DNA of 45,907 bases from Clostridia bacterium (GCA_017457465.1 JAFTHJ010000048.1:1-45907); one strand, 5' to 3'. Positions 1 through 9,001 are shown, counted from the stretch's first letter. Numbers and translations: made by a program. The notes: generated by a model from the letters alone, not told the origin.

Positions 1-238
1 AGGTTACACCGTGATTAAACATATCACAGATGATATAGAGGTCGTGACCTCTGAGAGATTCATGAAGAAGCGCCTTTGCCTCTCCCGTGCCGACTCTGGG
101 GCAGTCAACGTCAACGAGGAACGAGCCCTCTCCGCCGTGACGACGCCAATCCTTCAAATAATAGTCAACCTGCGCTGCGAATTGTTCGCATCCTTTCATT
201 CCGATAACACTGAGATCCGCGTAGTATGGTCCCTTCAT
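1..238 (-). CDS. prs: PRPP-synthetase-like protein, N-terminal part
   Basis: The first 79 codons of a gene that runs off the left edge. The translation contains GMKGCEQF, an aromatic VDYYLKDW stretch, GTGEAKALLHESLRGHD and LYIICDMFNHGV, which I recognise from the long clostridial ribose-phosphate pyrophosphokinase homologues; these make PRPP from ribose 5-phosphate and ATP in the cytoplasm. ATG at 238 is preceded by GGAGGGG at good spacing; an in-frame ATG at 250 overlaps that site and is less likely. The gene has its own promoter (311-339), so it is probably not just the tail of the mutS2 operon. Family assignment is from memory of the N-terminus only; the PRPP-binding loop lies outside the window. 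Confidence 0.75.
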   Translation of the reverse strand, partial: MKGPYYADLSVIGMKGCEQFAAQVDYYLKDWRRHGGEGSFLVDVDCPRVGTGEAKALLHESLRGHDLYIICDMFNHGVT

Positions 239-271
239 TTGCCCCTCCATGCCTTTATTATTTTATATTCC

Positions 272-285
272 GCGGCGTACGCCGC
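272..285. promoter_or_regulatory. Perfect 14-bp palindrome in prs-like leader
   Basis: GCGGCGTACGCCGC is a perfect dyad located about 20-33 nt downstream of the predicted start of transcription and upstream of the ribosome-binding site. It could be an operator or a short RNA hairpin. It is GC-only apart from its centre, in an otherwise AT-rich gap. Confidence 0.4.
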
Positions 286-310
286 CAAAGTCAAATTAAC
301 TCCGCTAATA

Positions 311-339
311 ATTATAACATATATTTCCGCTTTTTTCAA
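311..339 (-). promoter_or_regulatory. Sigma-A promoter of prs-like gene
   Basis: On the minus strand TTGAAA (334-339) and TATAAT (311-316) are separated by 17 bp, with a TG one base before the -10 (extended -10). Transcription would start near 304, giving a 65-nt leader that contains a perfect 14-bp palindrome. Confidence 0.8.
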
Positions 340-442
340 ACAATTTTTTCAATTTTTCGGTATTTATTGATAAAATATATGTTTGCATAAATTTCAGCGA
401 AATATTTTGATATAATTGTCAATTTTGATATTCCAAAACCGC

Positions 443-2824
443 TTATTTCAGCTCGACAACGGTAACTCCGCCGTCTCCCTCGCCGTAAGCGCCTATTCTG
501 AAGGACGCTACACGCCCATCCGCCTTGAGATATTTCCAAAGCGCGTTCTTGAGCGCACCCGTCCCCTTGCCGTGAATAAGACGAACTCGGGAGAAGCCCG
601 CAAGCTGCGCCTCGTCGAAATACTTGTCAACAGCGCTCCAAGCCTCGTCGCCCGTCTTTCCACGCAAATCTATCTCGTCGCGGAAATCGCGGCTCACTGT
701 CATTTTGTAAGCGCCTCTCTGACGGCTGAATTTCTCGGCGACACTCTCCTCCTCAAGCAGCTCAAGGTCGGAAATATCTATCTTCGTTCGGATTATTCCC
801 GCCTGAACTCCCACCTTGCCGCTCTTGTCGGGCAGGTCGGTGACAACCGCCTTTCGGCTCAAGCTCACGATAAGCACCTCGTCGCCCACCTTAAGCACTC
901 TGGGAAGAACGTATTTCTCGTCTCTCTTTCGCTCGGTAACGGGGTTGTACTTTCCCTCGTTGTTCCGTATATGCTCACGAAGCTCACGTCTCGCTCTGTC
1001 AAGCTCCTCGCCGAGCCTCTCGGAATCGCGTTCGCGTCTGACCTTATCCATCTGCGCCATAATAAAGTCGCTTGATGCCTTGGCGCTCTCAACCATAGTC
1101 TGCGCCTTTGCTCTTGCAGATTCAAGCGTCTTTTCAGCCGAGTCAAGTTTGCGGCGTATTTCCCTCTCGGATTCCTCTCTCTGCCGCTCACATTCCTCTC
1201 GCACCGCTCTCGCTCTCTCAAGCTCACGTTCCATCTCGTACCGACTCGCCTCAAGCTCACCTATGACATTTTCAAAGTGCTTGTTTTCCTCGCTCACATA
1301 TCCCTCTGCCCTCTCGATTATATGCTCGGGAAGACCGAGCTTTGCCGATATCGCGAAGGCGTTCGATTTACCCGGTGCGCCTATTACCAGCTTATAGGTC
1401 GGGCGAAGCGTCTCAACATCGAACTCACAGGAGGCGTTGCATACCCCCTCGGTGTCGAGCGCGTATGCCTTCAGCTCCGTATAGTGCGTAGTCGCCGCGC
1501 AGAGCGCACCCGCGTCTCTTACATTCTCTATGACCGCCACAGCGAGAGCAGCTCCCTCGACGGGGTCTGTTCCCGCGCCAAGCTCGTCAAACAAGACCAG
1601 TGAGCGGTCGTTTTTCTCGTTTATTATCGAAACTATATTCACCATATGAGAGGAGAAGGTAGAGAGCGACTGCTCTATGCTCTGCTCATCTCCGAGGTCA
1701 ACAAGTATCTTCTCAAAAAAGCAGACACAGGAGCCGTCCTCGGCTGGGATATGAAGCCCCGATTGCGCCATAAGCGCGAAAAGTCCGAGCGTTTTAAGCG
1801 TGACCGTCTTTCCGCCCGTATTCGGTCCCGTGATTATCAGTGTGTCGTAATCCTTGCCGAGAGCGACGTTTATCGGAACAACAGTCGCCTTATCTATAAG
1901 CGGGTGTCTTGCCCTTTTAAGCTCTATGCGCCTATCCTCGCATATAATTGGCTCACAGGCATCCATGCGGCGTGAAAGCTCGGCACAGGCGAAGATAAAG
2001 GCAAGTTCGGTGATATTCTCATAGTTCAGCAATATCTGCGAGGCTATCGCGCTGACCTCCGCCGACATCTCCATAAGCACCCTCTCTATCTCGTGTGCTT
2101 CCTTTGATTCAAGCATTCGCAGCTCGTTATTCGCCTCTACCACTGCCATCGGCTCGACGAATATCGTCGCGCCCGACGAGGACGTGTCGTGAATAAGTCC
2201 CTTTACGTCATTTCTGCATTCCGCTCTGACAGGGACGACATATCTTCCGCCCCTCTGGGTTACTATATTTTCCTGAAGATATTTTGAATACGAGCCATTC
2301 ACATATGTCTTCAGCGTATCCTTTATCCTCGAATTTGTGGCTCTTATTTTTCTTCTTATGTCTCCGAGCGCGGGACTTGCCTCGTCGGCAATCATATCCT
2401 CGGATATTATCGAACGCGCTATTCTTTCCTCGAGCTTCTTGTCGGGGAGCAGACGCTCAAAAATCTCATCAAGCACGGTGTCAAAAAGCTTGTTCGAGCG
2501 GATATAATCCTTCAGCATCCTCGAGCTTCTCAAAACCGCCGCCACGTCCATAAGCTCACGCGGGGTGAGTGTCGCTCCTTTATCGGCTCTCTCGCAGACT
2601 CCGCTCAGATCGACCACACCGCCGAACGACGGCATACCCTTGGCGTCAGCCAGTCGACGCGCGTCGGTCGTGCGCCTCTGCGCTCTGTGGGCAAAATCAA
2701 TATTCTCGGCGGGTGTAAGCTCCGAGGCAAGTGCCGCAGCCCCCGCCGTGGGGGCGAGGGATGCGAGTATATTTCTTATTTTGTCAAATTCAAGTGTTTT
2801 AAGCGTTTTATTACTTATTTTCAT
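443..2824 (-). CDS. mutS2: MutS2 family DNA/ribosome-rescue ATPase
   Basis: A 793-residue protein of normal MutS2 length. An N-terminal MutS core with lever/clamp region is followed by the ATPase: Walker A GPNTGGKT at 333-340 and Walker B LVLFDELGAGTDP near 409-420. A charged coiled coil occupies about 500-630, and a C-terminal Smr domain about 716-793 with DLRG (719-722) and HGKGTG (751-756). In other Firmicutes MutS2 suppresses homologous recombination and also splits collided ribosomes; the Smr domain is the candidate nuclease. It lies 24 bp downstream of recO, so it is probably the last gene of the yqfC-recO series. No convincing terminator follows the stop codon. Confidence 0.97.
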   Translation of the reverse strand: MKISNKTLKTLEFDKIRNILASLAPTAGAAALASELTPAENIDFAHRAQRRTTDARRLADAKGMPSFGGVVDLSGVCERADKGATLTPRELMDVAAVLRSSRMLKDYIRSNKLFDTVLDEIFERLLPDKKLEERIARSIISEDMIADEASPALGDIRRKIRATNSRIKDTLKTYVNGSYSKYLQENIVTQRGGRYVVPVRAECRNDVKGLIHDTSSSGATIFVEPMAVVEANNELRMLESKEAHEIERVLMEMSAEVSAIASQILLNYENITELAFIFACAELSRRMDACEPIICEDRRIELKRARHPLIDKATVVPINVALGKDYDTLIITGPNTGGKTVTLKTLGLFALMAQSGLHIPAEDGSCVCFFEKILVDLGDEQSIEQSLSTFSSHMVNIVSIINEKNDRSLVLFDELGAGTDPVEGAALAVAVIENVRDAGALCAATTHYTELKAYALDTEGVCNASCEFDVETLRPTYKLVIGAPGKSNAFAISAKLGLPEHIIERAEGYVSEENKHFENVIGELEASRYEMERELERARAVREECERQREESEREIRRKLDSAEKTLESARAKAQTMVESAKASSDFIMAQMDKVRRERDSERLGEELDRARRELREHIRNNEGKYNPVTERKRDEKYVLPRVLKVGDEVLIVSLSRKAVVTDLPDKSGKVGVQAGIIRTKIDISDLELLEEESVAEKFSRQRGAYKMTVSRDFRDEIDLRGKTGDEAWSAVDKYFDEAQLAGFSRVRLIHGKGTGALKNALWKYLKADGRVASFRIGAYGEGDGGVTVVELK

Positions 2825-2848
2825 CTTTCATACCGTACGGTCAAGCCG

Positions 2849-3643
2849 TCACTTATTTTTTACTGTTTTAAAGAAGTCAAGTGTGTCAAACCCTCTCTCA
2901 AGATGGTTGTGCAAATATGTCTCCCCAAGCCTCGAGAAATCCGCTATATCGTTCTCCTCCTTAAGCTCAAAGGCAAAGAGCCTCTCGCGGCGCGCTCCGA
3001 GCACGTAGCGAACCGACGCCAGAACCGCGCGGTTCATCGGGAAAAGAATATTTCTCGCTGAATAGGCGTCAAGCTCGGGAATAGGCAGTCCTCCGCTTCC
3101 CGCCGACCTGCACTCCTGACAGACAAGAGAGCCGTTCATCACATCGAGATACATAGTATCGGCACAAGCGCAGCCACAGCTATAGCACCCCGACACGTCA
3201 GGCGTAAATCCCGAGCAGTCGGCGGCAAAAAGCTCGTATGCTCCCTTTATAATATCAAGCGGCTTGAGCTTATTCTCTATCGCGTAAAGAGTGTTGAGCG
3301 TCATTTTGAGAACCGTCTCGGCGCGGACGCCCTCTCCCGTTATCTCACTCGCGACCTCAAGAATATACGCTGCGAGTGCAAATCCCTCTATGTCCGAATT
3401 GAGCTTGAAAAAGCTGTCGTTGACCGAGCCGCCCGCAAGCCATCTCATTCCGTTCTTTTCGTAATATTCAAAATTTCCGTATGTAAAAAGTCTGCACAAA
3501 GACATATTCTTACTGCGCATACTTCGGGCGCCCTTGGCGCAAATAAGTATCTTTCCGTACTCTGCCGTAAGGACAGTGAGAAGCTTATCGCTCTCCCCTG
3601 TCTCTGTCTCGCGCAAAACGAGTCCGTCAACCGTTCCCCGCAC
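2849..3643 (-). CDS. recO: DNA repair protein RecO
   Basis: A 264-residue RecO. The N-terminal OB fold begins with GLVLRETETGESDKLLTVL, typical of the family, and the C-terminal half carries a zinc-binding cysteine cluster CYSCGC...CQEC. RecO helps load RecA at single-stranded gaps with RecF and RecR. The start is GTG, preceded by AAAGGAAGTACG. It begins 13 bp after era, a pairing conserved in many Firmicutes, and is probably cotranscribed with it. Confidence 0.95.
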   Translation of the reverse strand: MRGTVDGLVLRETETGESDKLLTVLTAEYGKILICAKGARSMRSKNMSLCRLFTYGNFEYYEKNGMRWLAGGSVNDSFFKLNSDIEGFALAAYILEVASEITGEGVRAETVLKMTLNTLYAIENKLKPLDIIKGAYELFAADCSGFTPDVSGCYSCGCACADTMYLDVMNGSLVCQECRSAGSGGLPIPELDAYSARNILFPMNRAVLASVRYVLGARRERLFAFELKEENDIADFSRLGETYLHNHLERGFDTLDFFKTVKNK

Positions 3644-3656
3644 CGTACTTCCTTTC

Positions 3657-4544
3657 TTATTCCTTGTCGGAATATCCGAAATTGCTTACCATTCCAACGC
3701 TGTCGCGCCAGTTTTCCTTGACCTTTACCCAAAGATTCAGATATACCTTTGTTCCGAAGAACTTCTCAAGCTCCTCACGGGCATATGTTCCGATAAGCTT
3801 GAGCGCCTCGCCTTTCTTACCCACGATAATTCCCGTATGAGATGCCTTCTCGCAGAATATCTCGGCGCGGATACTGATGAGAGTTCCCTCGTCGCGGAAT
3901 TCCTCGATTACTACCGCCGTTCCGTGAGGAACCTCCTTGTTGAGTGTGCGGAGTATCTTCTCTCTGATTATCTCTGCGGCTATCTGTCTCTCGGGCTGGT
4001 CTGTGACCATATCCTCGGGGAAGAACCACTCGGATTCCGAGAGAAATTTATCGCACTCGGCAAGAAGCTCACCGACATTCTTTCCGCTTCTCGCGCTTAT
4101 CGGCACAAAAGCGTCAAAGCTATGCTTCTCGGAATACTTGGCAAGAGCCTCGGCAATATCCTCTCTGCGGTACATATCTATTTTATTTAGCGCGAGAATC
4201 GCGGGTATTCCCGACTTTTTGAGATATGCGATAACATTCTCCTCTACTGCTGTTATCTCCTTGCCCGTGTCAACCACGAGTATAACCGCGTCTGCCTCCT
4301 GCATAGAGGAATTAGCCGCGTTTACCATATATTCTCCCAAGGTGTTCTTGGGATTGTGCATACCGGGAGTGTCGAGAAAGACATACTGGTTCTCGCCTAC
4401 CGTGTGTATTCCTATTATTCTGTTTCTCGTCGTCTGCGGTTTGCTTGAAACGATAGCAACCTTCTCCCCGAGTATTGAGTTGAGCAGCGTGGACTTGCCC
4501 ACGTTCGGGCGTCCTACTATAGCTATAAATCCTGTTTTTTTCAT
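3657..4544 (-). CDS. era: GTPase Era
   Basis: A 295-residue Era: GRPNVGKS P-loop at residues 11-18, switch/G3 motif DTPGMH, G4 NKID, and a C-terminal KH RNA-binding domain (GIIVGKKGEALKLIG). Era binds the 3' end of 16S rRNA and acts in 30S subunit maturation. The frame is open for 16 codons further upstream, but ATG at 4544 is chosen because AAAGGAT lies directly before it and the protein then starts with the conserved KKTGFIAIVGRPNVG. The ribosome-binding site abuts a stem-loop (4557-4592), so era translation could depend on how that RNA folds or is cut. Confidence 0.97.
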   Translation of the reverse strand: MKKTGFIAIVGRPNVGKSTLLNSILGEKVAIVSSKPQTTRNRIIGIHTVGENQYVFLDTPGMHNPKNTLGEYMVNAANSSMQEADAVILVVDTGKEITAVEENVIAYLKKSGIPAILALNKIDMYRREDIAEALAKYSEKHSFDAFVPISARSGKNVGELLAECDKFLSESEWFFPEDMVTDQPERQIAAEIIREKILRTLNKEVPHGTAVVIEEFRDEGTLISIRAEIFCEKASHTGIIVGKKGEALKLIGTYAREELEKFFGTKVYLNLWVKVKENWRDSVGMVSNFGYSDKE

Positions 4545-4556
4545 CTTTATCCTTTC

Positions 4557-4680
4557 TTGGGGGAACTTTTCTTTCGAGAAAGGTTCCCCCAACCCCCCTC
4601 CAAAGAACTTGCTGTTTTTTTGCAGGGGAACCCTTCTTTCGGAGAAGGGTTCCCCTGCACCCCTCCGAAGAACTTGCTGT
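4557..4680. repeat. Tandem pair of palindromic repeat units between ybeY and era
   Basis: Two related 59-bp units with a 64-bp period. Unit 1 has a 15-bp stem (4557-4571 with 4578-4592, loop TTTCGA); unit 2 a 16-bp stem (4621-4636 with 4644-4659, loop TTTCGGA). Each is followed on the plus strand by the same tail, ending AAGAACTTGCTGT. Stem differences are mostly compensatory (G-C to A-T, T-A to C-G). They belong to a wider family in this window that shares a GGGGAAC-type arm. Confidence 0.85.
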
Positions 4681-4692
4681 AATTTATTTTTC

Positions 4693-5178
4693 TTATTTTA
4701 CTGCGAGACCGAGCATTTCCATAACCGCGGTCTGTCTGCGGCGCATATCAAGCTCCTCGTCCTCGCCGTTTACGTGGTCGTAGCCGAGCAGATGGAGCAT
4801 CGAATGAACGCAGAGGAAAGCCACCTCTCGCTCAAAGCTATGTCCGTATTCCTCCGCCTGTGCCTCCGCGCGTTCAAGCGAGATAACTATATCCCCGAGC
4901 ATATTCTGAAGCTCGTCCACAGGCGGCTCGTCACTGCCGTCATAATCAAAGAGCGGGAATGAGAGCACATCGGTTGCGCTGTCTATCTTTCGGAAGCTAT
5001 TATTGAGCTTTCTTATCCCCTCATTGTCTGTAAAGGTGACCGAGACCTCACAGTTGTTTTTATAGCCCTCATATGCGAGTGTCGCCTCAACCGACATTCT
5101 GACAAGCCACTTAAGCTTATAGGTTATCTCTGTCTTATCCTGTGAATTTTCAAAATATATCATCAATTTATTACTCAT
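4693..5178 (-). CDS. ybeY: Endoribonuclease YbeY
   Basis: A 161-residue YbeY/UPF0054 protein with the zinc-binding motif HSMLHLLGYDH near residues 125-135. It acts in 16S rRNA 3'-end maturation and ribosome quality control. Its ATG is preceded by GGAG and overlaps the last 8 bp of phoH, so it is translationally coupled to phoH. The gap to era (148 bp) is filled by the tandem palindromic units. Confidence 0.96.
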   Translation of the reverse strand: MSNKLMIYFENSQDKTEITYKLKWLVRMSVEATLAYEGYKNNCEVSVTFTDNEGIRKLNNSFRKIDSATDVLSFPLFDYDGSDEPPVDELQNMLGDIVISLERAEAQAEEYGHSFEREVAFLCVHSMLHLLGYDHVNGEDEELDMRRRQTAVMEMLGLAVK

Positions 5179-6232
5179 TTCTGTCTCCTCCCTCGGGGCG
5201 CTTTGCCCTTGTGTTCTTTATCTGTCTGTCCGCCCGATATCGGCTCTCCGAGCGAGACTCGGCGCGTTCCTTATCGTATTTCTCGTAAGCTCTGATTATA
5301 CTCTGCACGAGCTTGTGTCGCACTACGTCACGGTCGGTGAAATGGTGAACGGAGATATCCTCTATTCCCTCGAGTATCCTCACCGCCGTAGCAAGACCGC
5401 TCTTCTGCCCCGAGGGCAGGTCGGTCTGCGTGAGGTCGCCCGTAATTACCGCCTTTGAGTTAAATCCGAGTCTTGTGAGGAACATCTTCATCTGCTCGGG
5501 CGTTGAGTTCTGCGCCTCATCGAGTATGATAAAGCTGTCGTCAAGCGTTCTTCCTCTCATATACGCAAGCGGAGCTATCTCTATAATTCCCTTTTCTATA
5601 TGTCTCTGATAATTCTCCGCGCCCATCATCTCAAAGAGCGCGTCATAAAGCGGACGGAGATAGGGGTCTATCTTGCTCTGCAGGTCGCCCGGGAGAAAAC
5701 CGAGCTTCTCTCCCGCCTCTATCGCGGGGCGCGTGAGGATTATTCTGCTGACCTGCTTTTCGCGAAGCGCCTTGACCGCCATAGCCACCGCGAGAAATGT
5801 CTTTCCCGTTCCCGCGGGACCGACGCCAAAGACGACGGTGTTCTTGGATATGGCTCTCACGTAATGCTTCTGCCCCACCGTCTTTGCCTTTATCGGCTTT
5901 CCCTTTGCGGTAATACATATACAGTCCTGCTCAAGCCCCGAAAGCTCATTTTCCTTGCCGTCCTTGAGCATATCTATAACGTATCCCACCTGTTGGTCGT
6001 TAAGCGTCTCGTTATATCTCGCCATATCTCCGAGGTATTTGACGGCATCCGCCGCCATTCTCACGCCCTCGGCGCTCTCTCCGCTTATCATAACGGCGTC
6101 GCCGTCGTCGTCCGAGCGGTTATATATCTGCACCCCAAAGGAATTCTCTATCATTCTGACATTAGCGTCAAAGCTCCCGAAAATCCTCGCGGTTATCTCG
6201 GTGTTTTCTATTCTGACGGTTTTCTGCTCCAT
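5171..6232 (-). CDS. phoH: PhoH family ATPase (PhoH/PhoL)
   Basis: A 353-residue PhoH-like protein. Residues 1-100 form the N-terminal KH-like region; the P-loop ATPase has Walker A GPAGTGKT at 138-145 and Walker B FIILDEAQN at about 234-242, followed by the lysine- and arginine-rich C-terminus. The family couples ATP hydrolysis to RNA metabolism and is a constant partner of ybeY. It starts immediately after the yqfD stop codon (GAGGG about 10 nt upstream of ATG) and overlaps ybeY by 8 bp. Confidence 0.95.
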   Translation of the reverse strand: MEQKTVRIENTEITARIFGSFDANVRMIENSFGVQIYNRSDDDGDAVMISGESAEGVRMAADAVKYLGDMARYNETLNDQQVGYVIDMLKDGKENELSGLEQDCICITAKGKPIKAKTVGQKHYVRAISKNTVVFGVGPAGTGKTFLAVAMAVKALREKQVSRIILTRPAIEAGEKLGFLPGDLQSKIDPYLRPLYDALFEMMGAENYQRHIEKGIIEIAPLAYMRGRTLDDSFIILDEAQNSTPEQMKMFLTRLGFNSKAVITGDLTQTDLPSGQKSGLATAVRILEGIEDISVHHFTDRDVVRHKLVQSIIRAYEKYDKERAESRSESRYRADRQIKNTRAKRPEGGDRNE

Positions 6233-7420
6233 TTACGGCAATCCCTCTATCTCTATCTTTTTTATTCTGGCGATATCTTCAATACATTCAACCCGATATT
6301 TCAGTATACAGGAAGTGTCCGTATACTCGCATATCCTGCTTTTGCGTATCAGCTCACTCTCGCAAAGCGCCTCACGCATCTCGATATCGAGCTTGTATTC
6401 GGCAAGTCCGAGCGCCTCATCGGGGGTACGCTCGGCACTCTCGTAGGTATACTCCAGATATCTCACCGTCCGTATTCCCACGGGAAGCACTCCCGCCGAA
6501 AATATATCAAGATATTCTACCGTATCTATTTTATCACAACTCTCATATGAATTTCCACTGTTTCCGTAAAATTTTATTTCTTTTTCGAAAAAAACAAGGT
6601 ATTTTTCGGTAAAAGTACGCCCTGTATAAACCTTTTTATCGTATTTGAGCGGTATCTCGGCGCAAAAATCCCTCTCGACTCTGCCGAGAACTACGCCGTG
6701 CGCGTTTGTATATCTTATTCCCGCCGTCTTTGAATCGTAAAGTCCGCTGACTATAAGCTCCCCCTCGCGCACGTAATCGCCGATATTAAGGACTATCTTT
6801 CCTCTGACATTCTCGAAAAGCTCTATATATCCGTCACGCGCCGCGACAATATTCGAAGCCGCGTATCTCTCCCCCTCCTCGGGGATGACCTCGCTCTCCC
6901 TTATCTCGACCTCCGCCACCGTACCGATAATATTTATCGACATCCACGATATATCGTCCGAGGCTATCATCACCCTGTTCTCCACAGAAGCGGTATCGAC
7001 ATCTCTCCGCAGGTCTCCGACAGACAACCCGCATTCGCCGAGCGCCGCTATGACCTCCTCCTCGCGAAGCCGCTCATTTCCGTCTATTCGGATATCCCAT
7101 ATAACTCTGCCCGAGAAAAAAATAATAGCCGCGAAAAGCAAAAGCCCAGCGAGGACTCCGTAGCGGCGGCGGTAACGCATAAACAGGGCGGGAACACCAT
7201 ATGCGCGTATCTCCTCAAGCTCAACTCCCGCCTCGGCGCACCTCTGTTTGAGTCTGGACGATACCGCAAGTGAGCATCTGAAGAAAAAGCGCTCTCCCTC
7301 AAAGGCGCTCTTTCTGTATATAAATCCGTGTTTTTGACATATATTCATTATTCTCGCGGCGTCTTTTCTGTCAGCTCCGAAAAGCTTGTATCCGCCGAGA
7401 AAAAGCAGCACTCTTCTCAT
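6233..7420 (-). CDS. yqfD: Sporulation protein YqfD
   Basis: A 395-residue YqfD: cytoplasmic N-terminus (VLLFLGGYKLFG), one strong membrane segment at about residues 88-108 (GVLAGLLLFAAIIFFSG), then a large predicted outer domain with the family's IRIDGNERLREEE and GERYAASNIVAARDGYI-type stretches. In Bacillus yqfD is a sigma-E mother-cell gene needed for efficient sporulation; its biochemical role is unknown. It overlaps yqfC by 4 bp and abuts phoH. Confidence 0.93.
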   Translation of the reverse strand: MRRVLLFLGGYKLFGADRKDAARIMNICQKHGFIYRKSAFEGERFFFRCSLAVSSRLKQRCAEAGVELEEIRAYGVPALFMRYRRRYGVLAGLLLFAAIIFFSGRVIWDIRIDGNERLREEEVIAALGECGLSVGDLRRDVDTASVENRVMIASDDISWMSINIIGTVAEVEIRESEVIPEEGERYAASNIVAARDGYIELFENVRGKIVLNIGDYVREGELIVSGLYDSKTAGIRYTNAHGVVLGRVERDFCAEIPLKYDKKVYTGRTFTEKYLVFFEKEIKFYGNSGNSYESCDKIDTVEYLDIFSAGVLPVGIRTVRYLEYTYESAERTPDEALGLAEYKLDIEMREALCESELIRKSRICEYTDTSCILKYRVECIEDIARIKKIEIEGLP

Positions 7421-7713
7421 TTTTCCGCCTCCTCAAAGGATATCTCTGTTATCCTGCCCTCTATCCCTACCGCGTCGGCATAATATGACGAGCATATCAA
7501 GCCCTCTCCCCTCACCGTAATTTCGGCATCTCGGACACGGAGTTTTATCTGTTGGGGCGTATAAAGCAGTATTCTACCCGCTCCTCGGAGCATCACTCCG
7601 CTCCTGCCGCGCACCTCAAGCATATATCCGTAAGGAAGAACATCTCCGTCAAGCTCAAGCGCCCGTCTCAATTTCTCTCCAAGTCGCTCCCGCTCTCTTT
7701 TCTCATCTTTCAT
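7417..7713 (-). CDS. yqfC: Sporulation protein YqfC
   Basis: A 98-residue YabP/YqfC family protein (DGDVLPYGYMLEVRGRSGVMLRGAGRILLYT). The frame is open for 64 further codons upstream, but ATG at 7713 gives the usual family length and follows GGGGGAAG. YqfC and YabP proteins are small mother-cell sporulation proteins. It is the first gene of the series and overlaps yqfD by ATGA. A sigma-E-like promoter match lies upstream. Confidence 0.9.
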   Translation of the reverse strand: MKDEKRERERLGEKLRRALELDGDVLPYGYMLEVRGRSGVMLRGAGRILLYTPQQIKLRVRDAEITVRGEGLICSSYYADAVGIEGRITEISFEEAEK

Positions 7714-7798
7714 AGCTTCCCCCCGCCTTTTGCCGAGACGGAATATTCCCGCGTCGGTCAAAGTAAGATTTACCGTGGGTATTCCCACTTTCAAAAAC

Positions 7799-7827
7799 AT
7801 TCTATGAGAGGAAATATTGTGAAATGA
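7799..7827 (-). promoter_or_regulatory. Possible sigma-E promoter of yqfC operon
   Basis: On the minus strand a -10 CATAGAAT (7799-7806) lies 14 bp from TCATTTC (7821-7827), a fair match to the sigma-E pattern KMATATT-N14-CATACAAT. The predicted start is about 80 bp upstream of yqfC. The -35 overlaps the ylbJ start codon. Vegetative genes further down (phoH, era) must have another promoter or read-through, which I could not locate. Confidence 0.4.
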
Positions 7828-8978
7828 CGAAAAGATGGCGCAACAAAGCCGACAGGATAAAAAAAGAAAGAGGGGCAATACCCCTCGGACAGATAATATT
7901 CGCATTTATGAGCCTCTTTGCTCTGGCTCTCGTGATACGAAATTCGGATGTTGCGATAAAATATATGGGCGAGGGACTCCGCCTTTGCGCCCGAACCGTC
8001 ATCCCCTCACTCTTTCCCTTTATGGTAATATCCGACCTCGTGGTAAAGAGCGGCGCCGTATCCATCATAGGAAAACGCTTCAACCGCCCTATAAAAGCGC
8101 TTTTCGGAATCGGCGGCGACGGCGGATGCGCCGTGCTTCTCGGATTTCTCTGCGGATTCCCTGTCGGCGCGAGAGCGGCTGTCTCTATGTACGAAAGAGG
8201 GAAACTGTCGCGCTCCGAGCTTGAGAGGATACTGACTTTTTCAAATGTCCCAAGCTCCGCCTTTATTATAAACGCCGTCGGCATAAGCCTTTTCGGAAGC
8301 CGCTCATTCGGTGTCGCGCTCTATGTTTTTATTCTGCTCTCCGCTCTCATCACGGGACTGCTCCAGAATCTTATTTTTAAAGCTAAAGCAAAAAAGGGAA
8401 AAAAGTACGATGAGTATATTCAAAATACTTTCCCAAAAGAGAATCACACAAGCATCTCAATAAGTGAGCTTACCTCCTCGATATCCGACTCGGCGACAGG
8501 AATGCTCAAGGTCTGCGCTTTCGTGGTCTTCTTTAACGCATTTGTCGGAATACTCGGCTCTGCGTGTGAATCACTCGCGCTCCCCGAATATGCCCGAGCA
8601 GCGCTCTTCGGAGTCTTCGAGCTGACAGGGGGAATATCTGCCGCCGCCGCGCTCCCATCGGCGCATAGCGCAGCCACTCTCGCGGCACTCGTCTCGGGCT
8701 GGTCGGGACTGTCGGTGCATTTTCAGATAATGAGCCTCTGCCCCGAGGGAGAGATATCCTTCAAGCCCTATTTTGCCGCAAAGCTCTTTCAAGGAATTCT
8801 CTGCGCCGCTCTTATGAGCCTCTATTTCCGCCTCGCCTCGCCAAGCCTCACTCTCCGTTCTGACGGCATATCGGCATACGCCCCACACGGCGTTATACCC
8901 GCTTTCGTGCTCCCGATATGTATAATTTTCTGTGCCGCGGTCTTGAAAAAACTCTTAACAAAAAAAGACAGACTGTAA
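7824..8978 (+). CDS. ylbJ: Sporulation integral membrane protein YlbJ
   Basis: A 384-residue polytopic membrane protein with the family motifs IPSLFPFMVISDL, GFLCGFPVGARA and FSNVPSSAFIINAVG, a nucleoside-transporter/gate-like fold with about eight membrane segments. In Bacillus ylbJ is sigma-E controlled and required for cortex formation. Here it is divergent from the yqfC operon. ATG follows GAGAGGA with a 12-nt gap. It is followed by the tRNA-Trp region and seems monocistronic. Confidence 0.93.
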   Translation: MTKRWRNKADRIKKERGAIPLGQIIFAFMSLFALALVIRNSDVAIKYMGEGLRLCARTVIPSLFPFMVISDLVVKSGAVSIIGKRFNRPIKALFGIGGDGGCAVLLGFLCGFPVGARAAVSMYERGKLSRSELERILTFSNVPSSAFIINAVGISLFGSRSFGVALYVFILLSALITGLLQNLIFKAKAKKGKKYDEYIQNTFPKENHTSISISELTSSISDSATGMLKVCAFVVFFNAFVGILGSACESLALPEYARAALFGVFELTGGISAAAALPSAHSAATLAALVSGWSGLSVHFQIMSLCPEGEISFKPYFAAKLFQGILCAALMSLYFRLASPSLTLRSDGISAYAPHGVIPAFVLPICIIFCAAVLKKLLTKKDRL

Positions 8979-9001
8979 AAGATACAGAGATAAATAAAAA
9001 G

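Noticed and set aside
443..1075. Plus-strand open frames opposite mutS2
   Set aside because: They overlap the conserved Smr and coiled-coil regions of MutS2 and have no features of genes.
7777..7805. Plus-strand sigma-E promoter for ylbJ using the same -10 as yqfC
   Set aside because: GGGTATT-N14-CATTCTAT fits, but the start of transcription would fall on the ylbJ Shine-Dalgarno sequence, so this reading is unlikely; the ylbJ promoter remains unlocated.
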